Assembly: GCA_021734005.1 (NCBI GenBank)
Contig: JAIPJV010000162.1
Location: 1 to 5,277 of the forward strand
Direction of reading: 5' to 3'
Length of the DNA: 5,277 nucleotides
DNA from: Fidelibacterota bacterium
GTDB lineage: Bacteria; Fidelibacterota; UBA2242; JAFGTP01
Below, one piece after another: positions 1 through 5,277 of the stretch. The number at the start of each line of letters is the position of its first letter. Within the stretch, counting starts at the first letter, position 1. The position numbers and the translations under genes are program-made. The notes under the pieces are model-generated. The model had not been told where the DNA came from. It did no database searches and saw nothing but the letters and a program-made list of their open reading frames with translations.

Positions 1-1198
1 TTAAAAACAATAGAGACAAAATTGCAATTAGAACGATTCCGGCTGGAATACTCCAGAATAATTTATAATTTTCTGGAGTGCTCTCAAGGACTCCGAGCAT
101 ATCAGAAGATCTTCCGGTAGAAAAATTACCCACAATATTGCCCAGGCCTGCTGTAATAATGCGGAAAATTTGATGAACTCCGGCTCGAACCTTTTGATTC
201 GTATGCCGATCAAGATAAATATAAGATACAGAATAGAACAGAGTGTAAGCCAGACCATGCAGAAAAACACCGGAAAGAAAATGTAATTTAGTAGCTGTGA
301 ATGATAGAATCAGATAACGAATCAGATTGATCAGGGCCCCAAATATGAGAACGCTTTTTAATTTGAATTTATACAGCAGCCAGCCCAGACTGAGCATGGC
401 AATAATTTCAGTTATTTGACCAATACTGAGAGCAGGTAAAATACTGGATTCTTTAAATCCCAGTTCCTGCATAAAAGGACCGGAACCAAAAAAGTAAAAA
501 CGGTCAGCAGAAAAAACCAGAAAACCGCAGATGGAAAGCAGTAAGACCTCGGGCTTGAGAAAAGTTTTGAGAGCCTTGACCGGAAATATTTGAGCATCGT
601 TTTTTTGCTTTGCCCGGGTTTCCGGAATTCTCAAAGTAATCAAACCGCATAATAAAGCACTTATAGAAGAAAGCACTAGAGCGCTGCCCAGTTTGGTCTC
701 CATAGGCGCTCCCTGATATAATCTCAACCAGACCCAACCAAATAATAATGCGGCCGAAATCCAGCCAAAAGTTCCCCAGATGCGCAATTTACCATATTCC
801 TGTTCCCGATTTTCAATATGATGAAAAATGATTGTATTGGATAATGGTATATTGGGACCGGTAAAGATCATATAAAATAGGTAACCAATTAAAAAGGGTT
901 TGAAAGTAGTAACCCTTGATAAATAGAAAATCAGAATTGCGCCACCAAAATTACAGATGGCAAACAATTTTTCAGCAGAAATAATTCGATCAGCAATAAA
1001 ACTACCGACCATAGGAGCAACTATGGCTGAAACAGCAGACATAGACATGATGATGCCCGTTTGTGTTCCAGTGAAATGTAAATATTTGGTCAAATAAAGA
1101 CTGAGAATAGGAAAAAAAGTGCCAAAAGATAGATAGAGCAGGAACATGATCATTTTTATACTATTCTTTTCAGAAGATCTATCTTGTTCAAGGGCCAT
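1..1198 (-). CDS. MFS transporter, nucleoside:H+ symporter (NupG)-like, C-terminus cut by window edge
   Basis: This is an integral membrane transporter of the major facilitator superfamily, probably a proton-driven importer. The frame stays open from ATG at 1198-1196 down to the left edge with no stop, giving 399 visible residues; the family is usually about 400-420, so only a short tail is missing. The translation alternates hydrophobic membrane segments with short loops. Motifs recalling E. coli NupG/XapB are RIWGTFGW (139-146), SIGQITEI (258-265, compare SISQISE in NupG) and KVRAGVHQIFRIITAGLGN (336-354, compare the IRASAQGMF region of NupG). A basic and polar hydrophilic linker near 190-215 separates the two six-helix halves. 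The start is chosen as the first in-frame ATG, with a weak GGA ribosome site 9 nt upstream; Met16 or Met18 are alternatives. The gene diverges from enolase, so it is probably regulated separately. Membership of the superfamily is solid, the nucleoside-symporter branch likely, and the actual substrate unknown. Confidence 0.85.
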   Translation of the reverse strand, partial: MALEQDRSSEKNSIKMIMFLLYLSFGTFFPILSLYLTKYLHFTGTQTGIIMSMSAVSAIVAPMVGSFIADRIISAEKLFAICNFGGAILIFYLSRVTTFKPFLIGYLFYMIFTGPNIPLSNTIIFHHIENREQEYGKLRIWGTFGWISAALLFGWVWLRLYQGAPMETKLGSALVLSSISALLCGLITLRIPETRAKQKNDAQIFPVKALKTFLKPEVLLLSICGFLVFSADRFYFFGSGPFMQELGFKESSILPALSIGQITEIIAMLSLGWLLYKFKLKSVLIFGALINLIRYLILSFTATKLHFLSGVFLHGLAYTLFYSVSYIYLDRHTNQKVRAGVHQIFRIITAGLGNIVGNFSTGRSSDMLGVLESTPENYKLFWSIPAGIVLIAILSLLFL

Positions 1199-1288
1199 AA
1201 AAATATTTCCAAATTTTTATTATGCCGGAAATTAAGAATTTTTTCATGTGAATTGAAAATAAATAAATAATAAAAGGAAAATCATAGA

Positions 1289-1294
1289 ATTATA
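1289..1294 (-). promoter_or_regulatory. Possible -10 box for the leftward MFS gene
   Basis: A perfect TATAAT is read on the minus strand about 90 bp upstream of the MFS start codon. No good -35 hexamer lies 15-18 bp further upstream (the candidates are CCTAAT or CTAATT). The assignment therefore rests on the -10 match alone in an AT-rich stretch where chance matches are common. Confidence 0.3.
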
Positions 1295-1359
1295 GAACAG
1301 TTATGCCAAAAATTAGGCGCCCAATCGCACATTTATTGATTGACTATTGACGAGATTTG

Positions 1360-1388
1360 TTGACAAATAAAGGCCGGCTTTATAAATT
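1360..1388 (+). promoter_or_regulatory. Probable sigma-A promoter for eno-divIC
   Basis: A perfect -35 hexamer TTGACA lies at 1360-1365. The -10 element could be TAAATT (1383-1388, 17 bp spacer, 4 of 6 matches) or TATAAA (1381-1386, 15 bp spacer, 5 of 6 matches). Transcription would start near 1393-1396, leaving a short leader of about 30 nt before the enolase start codon. Two further TTGAC words lie just upstream (1340-1344 and 1347-1351) but lack good -10 partners. Confidence 0.65.
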
Positions 1389-1411
1389 TAAGGATATATT
1401 ATTAACCTTTA

Positions 1412-1419
1412 AAGGAGGT
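1412..1419 (+). promoter_or_regulatory. Strong ribosome binding site that fixes the GTG start of enolase
   Basis: AAGGAGGT is a near-perfect complement of the 3' end of 16S rRNA and sits 6 nt before GTG at 1426. This argues decisively for that GTG over the in-frame TTG at 1357, which overlaps the promoter and would add 23 residues that are not enolase-like. The first half of the site forms part of the palindrome CCTTTAAAGG (1406-1415). Confidence 0.93.
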
Positions 1420-1425
1420 AAACAA

Positions 1426-2712
1426 GTGAGTCAAATTTTAGATATTCATGCAAGAGAAGTACTGGATTCCAGAGGAAATCCAACAGTTGAGGCCGAAGTT
1501 TTGACCGAAAGCGGCGGCTGGGGCCAGGCTATTGTGCCTTCAGGCGCTTCTACTGGTGAAAAAGAAGCCATTGAACTGCGTGATGGTGATGAAAATCGCT
1601 ACAATGGCAAAGGTGTTATCAAAGCTGTTCAAAATGTGAACGAAATCATCGCTCCCGAACTGCGGGGTATGAGCGTTCTAAATCAGGCTGACATTGACAA
1701 TGCTCTTCTGGAATTGGATGGAACTGACAACAAATCCAAACTAGGGGCTAATGCCACTCTTGGTGTTTCCATGGCTGTTGCCAAAGCTGCTGCCAGCCTT
1801 TTAGGTCAAGCTCTTTATAAATATGTGGGCGGAATGAATGCCCGGGTTCTGCCTGTTCCCATGATGAACATTCTGAATGGTGGTGAACATGCTGATAATA
1901 ATGTTGATCTGCAGGAATTCATGGTTTTTCCCGCCGGTGCTCAGAGTTTCAAAGAAGCTTTGAGAATGGGCGCTGAAGTTTTCCATGAATTAAAAAATGT
2001 TCTCAGTGAAAAAGGTATGAGCACTGCAGTTGGCGATGAAGGTGGTTTTGCTCCTGATCTCGATTCTAACGAAGAAGCCATAGAATTTATTGCTGAAGCA
2101 GTTGATAGAACCAAATATAAGTTTGGCGAAGAGATCTTCGTTGCTCTTGATCCGGCATCTTCAGAATTTTACAATGCTGATACTGGTAAATATGAACTCA
2201 AATCCGAAGGTAGAGATCTGACTTCAGAAGAGATGGCTGAATATTATGAAGAGCTGGTTGACAAGTATCCTATCAAATCAATTGAAGATGGCATGGCTGA
2301 AAATGACTGGGATGGCTGGAGCATTTTGATGGAAAAAATTGGTGACAAAATTCAGATCGTTGGTGATGATCTGACCGTTACCAATACTAAAATTCTACAA
2401 GAAGCAATTGATAAGTGCGCTATAAATTCTATCCTGATCAAAGTCAATCAAATTGGTACTCTGACTGAAACTCTGGAAGCTATTCAACTGGCCCACCGCA
2501 ATGGCATGACAGCTGTAGTTTCCCACCGTTCTGGTGAAACTGAAGATACTACCATTTCCGATCTGGTTGTTGCAATGAATACCGGCCAAATCAAAACCGG
2601 ATCCGCCTGCCGTTCCGACAGAATTGCAAAATATAATCAATTGTTGAGAATTGAAGAAGAACTTGGCAATTCTGCCCTATTCTGGGGTAAAAAGATTCTG
2701 AAATCTAAATAA
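1426..2712 (+). CDS. eno: Enolase (phosphopyruvate hydratase)
   Basis: Enolase is a cytoplasmic glycolytic enzyme that interconverts 2-phosphoglycerate and phosphoenolpyruvate with two Mg2+ ions. From GTG at 1426 the protein has 428 residues, the normal bacterial length. It starts with the classic ILDIHAREVLDSRGNPT. Key elements are all present: the SGAST catalytic loop (39-43), GGEHADNN with His155, Glu164 in LQEF, the catalytic Glu205 in VGDEGG, Mg2+ ligands Asp242, Glu287 (SIEDG) and Asp314 (VGDD), catalytic Lys339 within the signature ILIKVNQIG, SHRSGET (366-372) and Lys390 in IKTG. Small oddities are a Pro after the Asp242 ligand (LDPASSEFY, where Cys, Ala or Val is common) and a divergent last dozen residues (SALFWGKKILKSK). 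No gap, pgk, tpi or gpm gene is adjacent, so eno is separate from any glycolytic operon here. It is followed 3 bp later by divIC and is probably cotranscribed with it. Identity is certain. Confidence 0.99.
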   Translation: MSQILDIHAREVLDSRGNPTVEAEVLTESGGWGQAIVPSGASTGEKEAIELRDGDENRYNGKGVIKAVQNVNEIIAPELRGMSVLNQADIDNALLELDGTDNKSKLGANATLGVSMAVAKAAASLLGQALYKYVGGMNARVLPVPMMNILNGGEHADNNVDLQEFMVFPAGAQSFKEALRMGAEVFHELKNVLSEKGMSTAVGDEGGFAPDLDSNEEAIEFIAEAVDRTKYKFGEEIFVALDPASSEFYNADTGKYELKSEGRDLTSEEMAEYYEELVDKYPIKSIEDGMAENDWDGWSILMEKIGDKIQIVGDDLTVTNTKILQEAIDKCAINSILIKVNQIGTLTETLEAIQLAHRNGMTAVVSHRSGETEDTTISDLVVAMNTGQIKTGSACRSDRIAKYNQLLRIEEELGNSALFWGKKILKSK

Positions 2713-2715
2713 ATC

Positions 2716-3048
2716 ATGTCATCCGATTTTACTACCAGAAGCAATAATAACTTAAGGAGGCTCTTTTATTTATTGGGCCTCCTTGCAGTTATTGCATTTG
2801 TGATCATTTTTTTTGTGATCAGCGATTATGGATTGTATAGTGTCTATAAATTGCGTCGCAGAAAAAGTCAGCTTGAAGAAAATATTGTCCGTCTTGAAAA
2901 AGAGCAAAAAGCTCTCAAAGAAGAGATTAAAAGGCTAAAAACAGATCCTGAATACATAGAAAAAGTAGTCCGTAATAAATATAGAATGGCTCGTCAAGGC
3001 GAAGAAGTCTTTCGCGTTATAAAGCAGAAAAAAGATTCCAGTAAATAA
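2716..3048 (+). CDS. Septum formation initiator protein (DivIC/FtsB family)
   Basis: This is a small bitopic membrane protein of the division machinery. Family members (DivIC in Gram-positives, FtsB in gammaproteobacteria) pair through a coiled coil with FtsL and join DivIB/FtsQ at the septum. The 110-residue product has a short cytoplasmic N-terminus with basic residues (Arg8, Arg14, Arg15), one membrane helix (about 16-35), a charged heptad-like coiled coil outside (about 45-76, many Glu, Lys and Leu) and the family's C-terminal block DPEYIEKVVRNKYRMARQGE (78-97). It begins 3 bp after the enolase stop, so transcription and probably translation are coupled. The ATG at 2716 has no clear ribosome site. 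An AAGGAGG at 2754-2760 lies 12 nt before an in-frame TTG at 2773, but that start would remove the basic residues that orient the membrane helix, so ATG is preferred. The family is clear; whether to name it divIC or ftsB is a matter of convention. Confidence 0.9.
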   Translation: MSSDFTTRSNNNLRRLFYLLGLLAVIAFVIIFFVISDYGLYSVYKLRRRKSQLEENIVRLEKEQKALKEEIKRLKTDPEYIEKVVRNKYRMARQGEEVFRVIKQKKDSSK

Positions 3049-3165
3049 AATCTATAATCGCAAAATTTAAAAACTTTCCTAAATTTGTTACATCTAAAGT
3101 GATTTATAACAGTTTTGTCTGGTGTTGTTTTTTGTGAGAGCTGTTGAAATTGTTTTGATAATTTC
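3049..3165 (+). other. AT-rich non-coding spacer after divIC
   Basis: No protein gene is visible here. A weak CAG/CTG hairpin followed by a run of T (about 3109-3132) could act as a poor terminator for eno-divIC, but its stem is only 3 bp, so readthrough to the strong terminator at 3375-3408 is quite possible. A TTGAAA near the right end (3144-3149) is the -35 of the candidate small-RNA promoter. Confidence 0.5.
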
Positions 3166-3171
3166 TGTAAT
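3144..3171 (+). promoter_or_regulatory. Possible sigma-A promoter for the candidate small RNA
   Basis: TTGAAA (3144-3149, 5 of 6 matches to TTGACA) is separated by 16 bp from TGTAAT (3166-3171, 5 of 6 matches to TATAAT). The predicted start of transcription is near 3178. Both boxes are good, but the region is AT-rich and chance matches occur. The presence of a structured, terminated segment just downstream raises its credibility. Confidence 0.45.
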
Positions 3172-3298
3172 CTAGTTTAATCCAAAGATTATCATGGAAT
3201 TTTATCTACTTAATTGCAATAATCTAGAACCACGAATGGGGTTCAATGTGATTAACTTCGGGTGAAACCCGGAGCATAAAAGCAGCATCCTTCTTACC

Positions 3299-3331
3299 CA
3301 ATCCCACCTGCGCAAAGCACAGGCGGGGTTG
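3299..3331 (+). other. Long imperfect hairpin in the candidate RNA
   Basis: Bases 3299-3313 pair with 3317-3331 around an AAA loop: 13 pairs including one G-T, with A-C mismatches at 3306/3324 and 3311/3319. It is the most stable single element in the convergent region. No T tract follows directly, so it is not itself a terminator on the plus strand. Its loop side contains GCGCAAAGC and its 3' arm runs into GGGGTTGCCGA. Confidence 0.75.
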
Positions 3332-3374
3332 CCGATTTGCCTTTCTACCAATTCCATCGGCAGTTACTAATATT

Positions 3375-3408
3375 GAACTCTTCCAGAGTTCTTCTTTATC
3401 TTTTTTTT
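3375..3408 (+). terminator. Rho-independent terminator, plus strand
   Basis: A perfect stem GAACTC/GAGTTC (3375-3380 with 3386-3391) encloses the loop TTCCA. It is followed by a T-rich tail (3392-3408) that ends in eight T. It would terminate the candidate small RNA and any readthrough from eno-divIC, and it protects the convergent sulP-type gene from antisense transcription. Confidence 0.8.
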
Positions 3409-3636
3409 AATTATAAAGCAATTTTAAATAATAGAAATTTATTCGTAAAAACCGCGATTATAAATATATCCTTGTCCAAGTATAATAGGCAATGCAATCG
3501 GAAAAGAAAACTATGTATCGATTTTTTAATAAATAGCAACACTGATTTTGTTTTACTATTTATCGGACCTTACTTTTTCAAAGTGGCTTGGCCGGGATAA
3601 TTAATCCATTATAAAAATTCACACCTTTTGCGTAAC
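3409..3636. other. AT-rich non-coding spacer before the convergent SulP gene
   Basis: No convincing gene is visible. A short plus-strand reading frame (3337-3600) spans the hairpins and the terminator, lacks a ribosome site, and has a low-complexity composition typical of random AT-rich translation. I found no clear minus-strand terminator with a T tract for the SulP gene. Confidence 0.6.
3529..3563. repeat. Inverted repeat ATAAATAG/CTATTTAT
   Basis: Two perfect 8 bp arms (3529-3536 and 3556-3563) flank a 19 nt spacer. It is AT-rich and lacks a T tract on either strand immediately after the stem, so it is at best a weak minus-strand 3' end structure for the SulP transcript and may be chance. 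Confidence 0.4.
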
Positions 3637-5277
3637 CTAAGTGTTATCATCAGGTTCATACTGAGTGTGATCAATATCTTTTTCTTTTTTATCAACAAAT
3701 TTGTCAGTGTCTTTATAATGGTGTCCCAGTAATTCAGATCCGGAAGCTTCGTGCCAATTAGACAAAATATCGAGAATGGCTCTGTAAGGTGTTCTGAATA
3801 TTCGTTTATTAGGGCCCAGATTTTCATACAGTCCGGCTTTTTTCATTACATCGCGAACCGGTCCTTTAATACCTGCTAAATAGAGTACAACTTTTCTTTC
3901 TTTTAGAGTATTGATAATTTTCCCCATGGCTTCTAAAGCTGTTGTGTCCAGGTCGTTAATTGCGCTACAGTCCAGAATAACAGCTTCAATTGTCCCTTCC
4001 CGGCCTGTTGATTTTTTTAGAATGTTATCTTTGAAATATTCTGCATTGGCAAAGGAGAAAGAAGCATCAACCCTTAAAATTAATATCTTTTCAAACTGTT
4101 CAGCATCAGAATAGCGTTCAATGTCCTTGAAAGAGCGAGTGCCCGGAAGATGACCTAGTTCGGCAACGTTGGGAGTGCTCATACGATAAAGTATTGCCAG
4201 CAATGAGGCCGTTATCCCCAGCAGAATTCCTTCCTGAATTCCAATCAAAAGAGTTATAACAAATGTGAACATGGCAATAAAAAAATCGCGCTTTTTTGTT
4301 TCGTAAAGATAACGAATAGCTTTGATGTCGATCAAATTAATACCAGCTACAATCACCACAGCAGCCAGAGAACAATAGGGTAGATAATAAAAAATCGGCG
4401 TTAAAAATAAAAGCGTCAGAATTACAACCAGAGCGGCAAAAATATTTGACAGAGAGGTTCGGGCTCCGGATTCTGCATTGACTGCGCTCCTGGAAAAGCT
4501 GGCTGATGATGGCAGGGCCTGAAAAAAGCCATTGATAATATTTCCAGCACCTAGAGCCAGAAGTTCCTGATTGGAATCAATAGAGTAGTTGTGTTCTTTC
4601 CCGTAAGTTTTTCCAAGGGTAGTGATCGTCATAAATTGAACCAGGGCAAGAGTAATTGCGGTCGAAAGAAGTTCTCTGAAGCTGGATAGGTTTAAAGAGG
4701 GCAATCTCAGGTCAGGAAAACCAGAGGGAATCTCGCCAACAACATTGACTCCTTTCTCAGGCAAATTCAGCCACCAGCCCAGCACAATTCCCAAAATAAT
4801 AATTACCAGAGAAGTAGGGAACATGGATTTCCAGTATTTGATCAGGGCGATCAAAATGATGGAACCGCCTCCCAGAAGTAATGTCAGGTGATCGACTTCA
4901 CCGATTTTAATAAAAACAAGTTTGAGAGTATCAAAAAAATAGGCTGACTGGGATACTTTTACCCCCAATAGATTCCCCAGTTGGCCGGAAACAATTATCA
5001 AAGCAGCCGCCATAGTAAAGCCATTTATTACTGGCCGGGAAAGGTAATTGATTAAGAAACCCAGGCGGGCAGCGGCCATAATTATCTGAATCAAGCCAAC
5101 CATCAAAGCTAAAAGAGCAACTAACATAATGTATTCTACTGAACCAGATTGAGCAATATTGCTAACACTGGCCGATATAATGACCATGTCAACAGCAATT
5201 ATTCCTAAGGCGATATGGCGGGATGTGCCTATAAAAGGATAGATGAGAAGCGGAAAAATGCAGGCGTAAAGGCCATA
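3637..5277 (-). CDS. SulP-family (SLC26-type) anion transporter with STAS domain, N-terminus cut by window edge
   Basis: This is an inner-membrane permease of the sulfate permease family, whose members move sulfate, bicarbonate or other anions, often with H+ or Na+. The frame is open from the right edge to TAG at 3639-3637, giving 546 visible residues. The Met at 5187 is internal, because the 30 residues before it carry the conserved YGLYACIFPLLIYPFIGTSR-type segment (visible residues 1-20). Missing are the first few dozen residues, including the first membrane helix. Further family marks are the SRPVINGF segment (80-87), NQELLALGAGNI (236-247) and SFSRSAVNAESGART (260-274). About ten hydrophobic segments are followed by a cytoplasmic STAS domain (about 370-508), with the strand and turn VILDCSAINDLDTTALEAM (433-451). 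A hydrophilic, charged tail of about 35 residues ends the protein. It is convergent with eno-divIC and shares no operon with it here. The family is certain; the substrate cannot be read from sequence, and nothing nearby points to sulfate metabolism. Confidence 0.95.
   Translation of the reverse strand, partial: YGLYACIFPLLIYPFIGTSRHIALGIIAVDMVIISASVSNIAQSGSVEYIMLVALLALMVGLIQIIMAAARLGFLINYLSRPVINGFTMAAALIIVSGQLGNLLGVKVSQSAYFFDTLKLVFIKIGEVDHLTLLLGGGSIILIALIKYWKSMFPTSLVIIILGIVLGWWLNLPEKGVNVVGEIPSGFPDLRLPSLNLSSFRELLSTAITLALVQFMTITTLGKTYGKEHNYSIDSNQELLALGAGNIINGFFQALPSSASFSRSAVNAESGARTSLSNIFAALVVILTLLFLTPIFYYLPYCSLAAVVIVAGINLIDIKAIRYLYETKKRDFFIAMFTFVITLLIGIQEGILLGITASLLAILYRMSTPNVAELGHLPGTRSFKDIERYSDAEQFEKILILRVDASFSFANAEYFKDNILKKSTGREGTIEAVILDCSAINDLDTTALEAMGKIINTLKERKVVLYLAGIKGPVRDVMKKAGLYENLGPNKRIFRTPYRAILDILSNWHEASGSELLGHHYKDTDKFVDKKEKDIDHTQYEPDDNT

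Larger units (their letters stand above)
3178..3408 (+). ncRNA. Candidate structured small RNA or structured 3' UTR, family not recognised
   Basis: The core (3231-3360) is 52% G+C by direct count, against 24% in 3151-3230 and 19% in 3371-3450, the usual look of a structured RNA in an AT-rich genome. Hairpins visible on the plus strand, in order, are TAATC/GATTA (3178-3191, loop CAAA), GAACC/GGTTC (3227-3244), CTTCGGGT/ACCCGGAG with a GAA loop (3256-3274, 8 pairs including one G-T), a long stem 3299-3331 (13 pairs, two mismatches, loop AAA), TTGCCGAT/ATCGGCAG (3329-3363) and the terminator stem (3375-3391). The last two before the terminator share 3329-3331 and compete slightly. A promoter-like pair lies upstream and an intrinsic terminator closes the unit. 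The next gene is convergent, so there is no downstream plus-strand target for a riboswitch. It does not match 6S, tmRNA, RNase P, SRP or a common riboswitch as I remember them. Alternatives are a structured 3' UTR of eno-divIC or a palindromic dispersed repeat. Confidence 0.5.

Noticed and set aside
1357..1425. N-terminal extension of enolase from TTG at 1357
   Set aside because: It overlaps the -35/-10 region, lacks a ribosome site, and adds residues unlike enolase. GTG at 1426 has AAGGAGGT 6 nt upstream and gives the family's usual N-terminus.
3168..3227. Direct repeat TAATCTAG (3168-3175 and 3220-3227)
   Set aside because: An 8 bp match in very AT-rich DNA is expected by chance, and no mobile element or target duplication structure lies between the copies.
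3308..3336. Words resembling the GEMM-I cyclic di-GMP riboswitch (CGCAAAGC followed by GGGGTTGCCGA)
   Set aside because: Only about 6 nt separate the two words, so the second helical arm of the GEMM-I fold that normally lies between them is absent. Here the words are instead two sides of one hairpin, and no plus-strand gene follows for it to regulate.
3331..3362. Minus-strand tRNA-like start (GGAATTGGTAGA resembles a tRNA D arm)
   Set aside because: No matching anticodon arm, T arm with GGTTCRA on the same strand, or acceptor stem could be built; the nearest GGTTCAA is on the opposite strand.
3337..3600. Plus-strand reading frame of 87 codons in the convergent gap
   Set aside because: It lacks a ribosome binding site, spans the second hairpin and the intrinsic terminator, and has AT-driven composition (many Asn, Ile, Leu, Phe) without any recognisable motif.
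3911..4114. Plus-strand frame antisense to the STAS domain
   Set aside because: It lies wholly inside the well-supported SulP gene on the other strand and has no recognisable motif.
5185..5187. ATG at 5187 as the start of the SulP gene
   Set aside because: The frame is open to the right edge and the 30 upstream codons encode a conserved SulP segment including GTSR, so this Met is internal.

Overview
The window looks like a chromosomal stretch from an AT-rich, low-GC Gram-positive-type bacterium. This rests on the strong AGGAGG ribosome binding site with a GTG start on the enolase gene, AT-rich intergenic DNA, and a short DivIC/FtsB-type division protein. The protein sequences have a feel of anaerobic Firmicutes, possibly Halanaerobiales. 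That placement is an impression from sequence style and not a demonstrated match.

Layout. Positions 1-1198 (minus strand) hold a major facilitator transporter resembling the nucleoside:H+ symporter (NupG) family; its C-terminal end runs off the left edge. A 227 bp divergent intergenic region (1199-1425) carries the promoters for this gene and for the rightward operon. Enolase (1426-2712, plus) is followed after 3 bp by a 110-residue septum formation initiator protein of the DivIC/FtsB type (2716-3048, plus). A 588 bp region between convergent genes (3049-3636) has no convincing protein gene. A SulP-family anion transporter with a C-terminal STAS domain (3637-5277, minus) fills the rest; its N-terminus runs off the right edge.

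Functionally this is mostly housekeeping: glycolysis (enolase), cell division (DivIC/FtsB) and two membrane transporters that are not obviously related to them. The eno-divIC pair is very probably one transcription unit, an arrangement that recalls eno-ftsB in gammaproteobacteria.

The most interesting part is the supposedly empty convergent region. About 130 bp inside it (3231-3360) is 52% G+C, against 24% in the 80 bp before it and 19% in the 80 bp from 3371. It folds by eye into several consecutive hairpins on the plus strand. It is preceded by a plausible sigma-A promoter (TTGAAA-16-TGTAAT) and followed by a good intrinsic terminator (perfect 6 bp stem and a T tract). I read this as a candidate structured small RNA of roughly 230 nt, or a structured 3' UTR of eno-divIC. 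I cannot assign it to a known RNA family.
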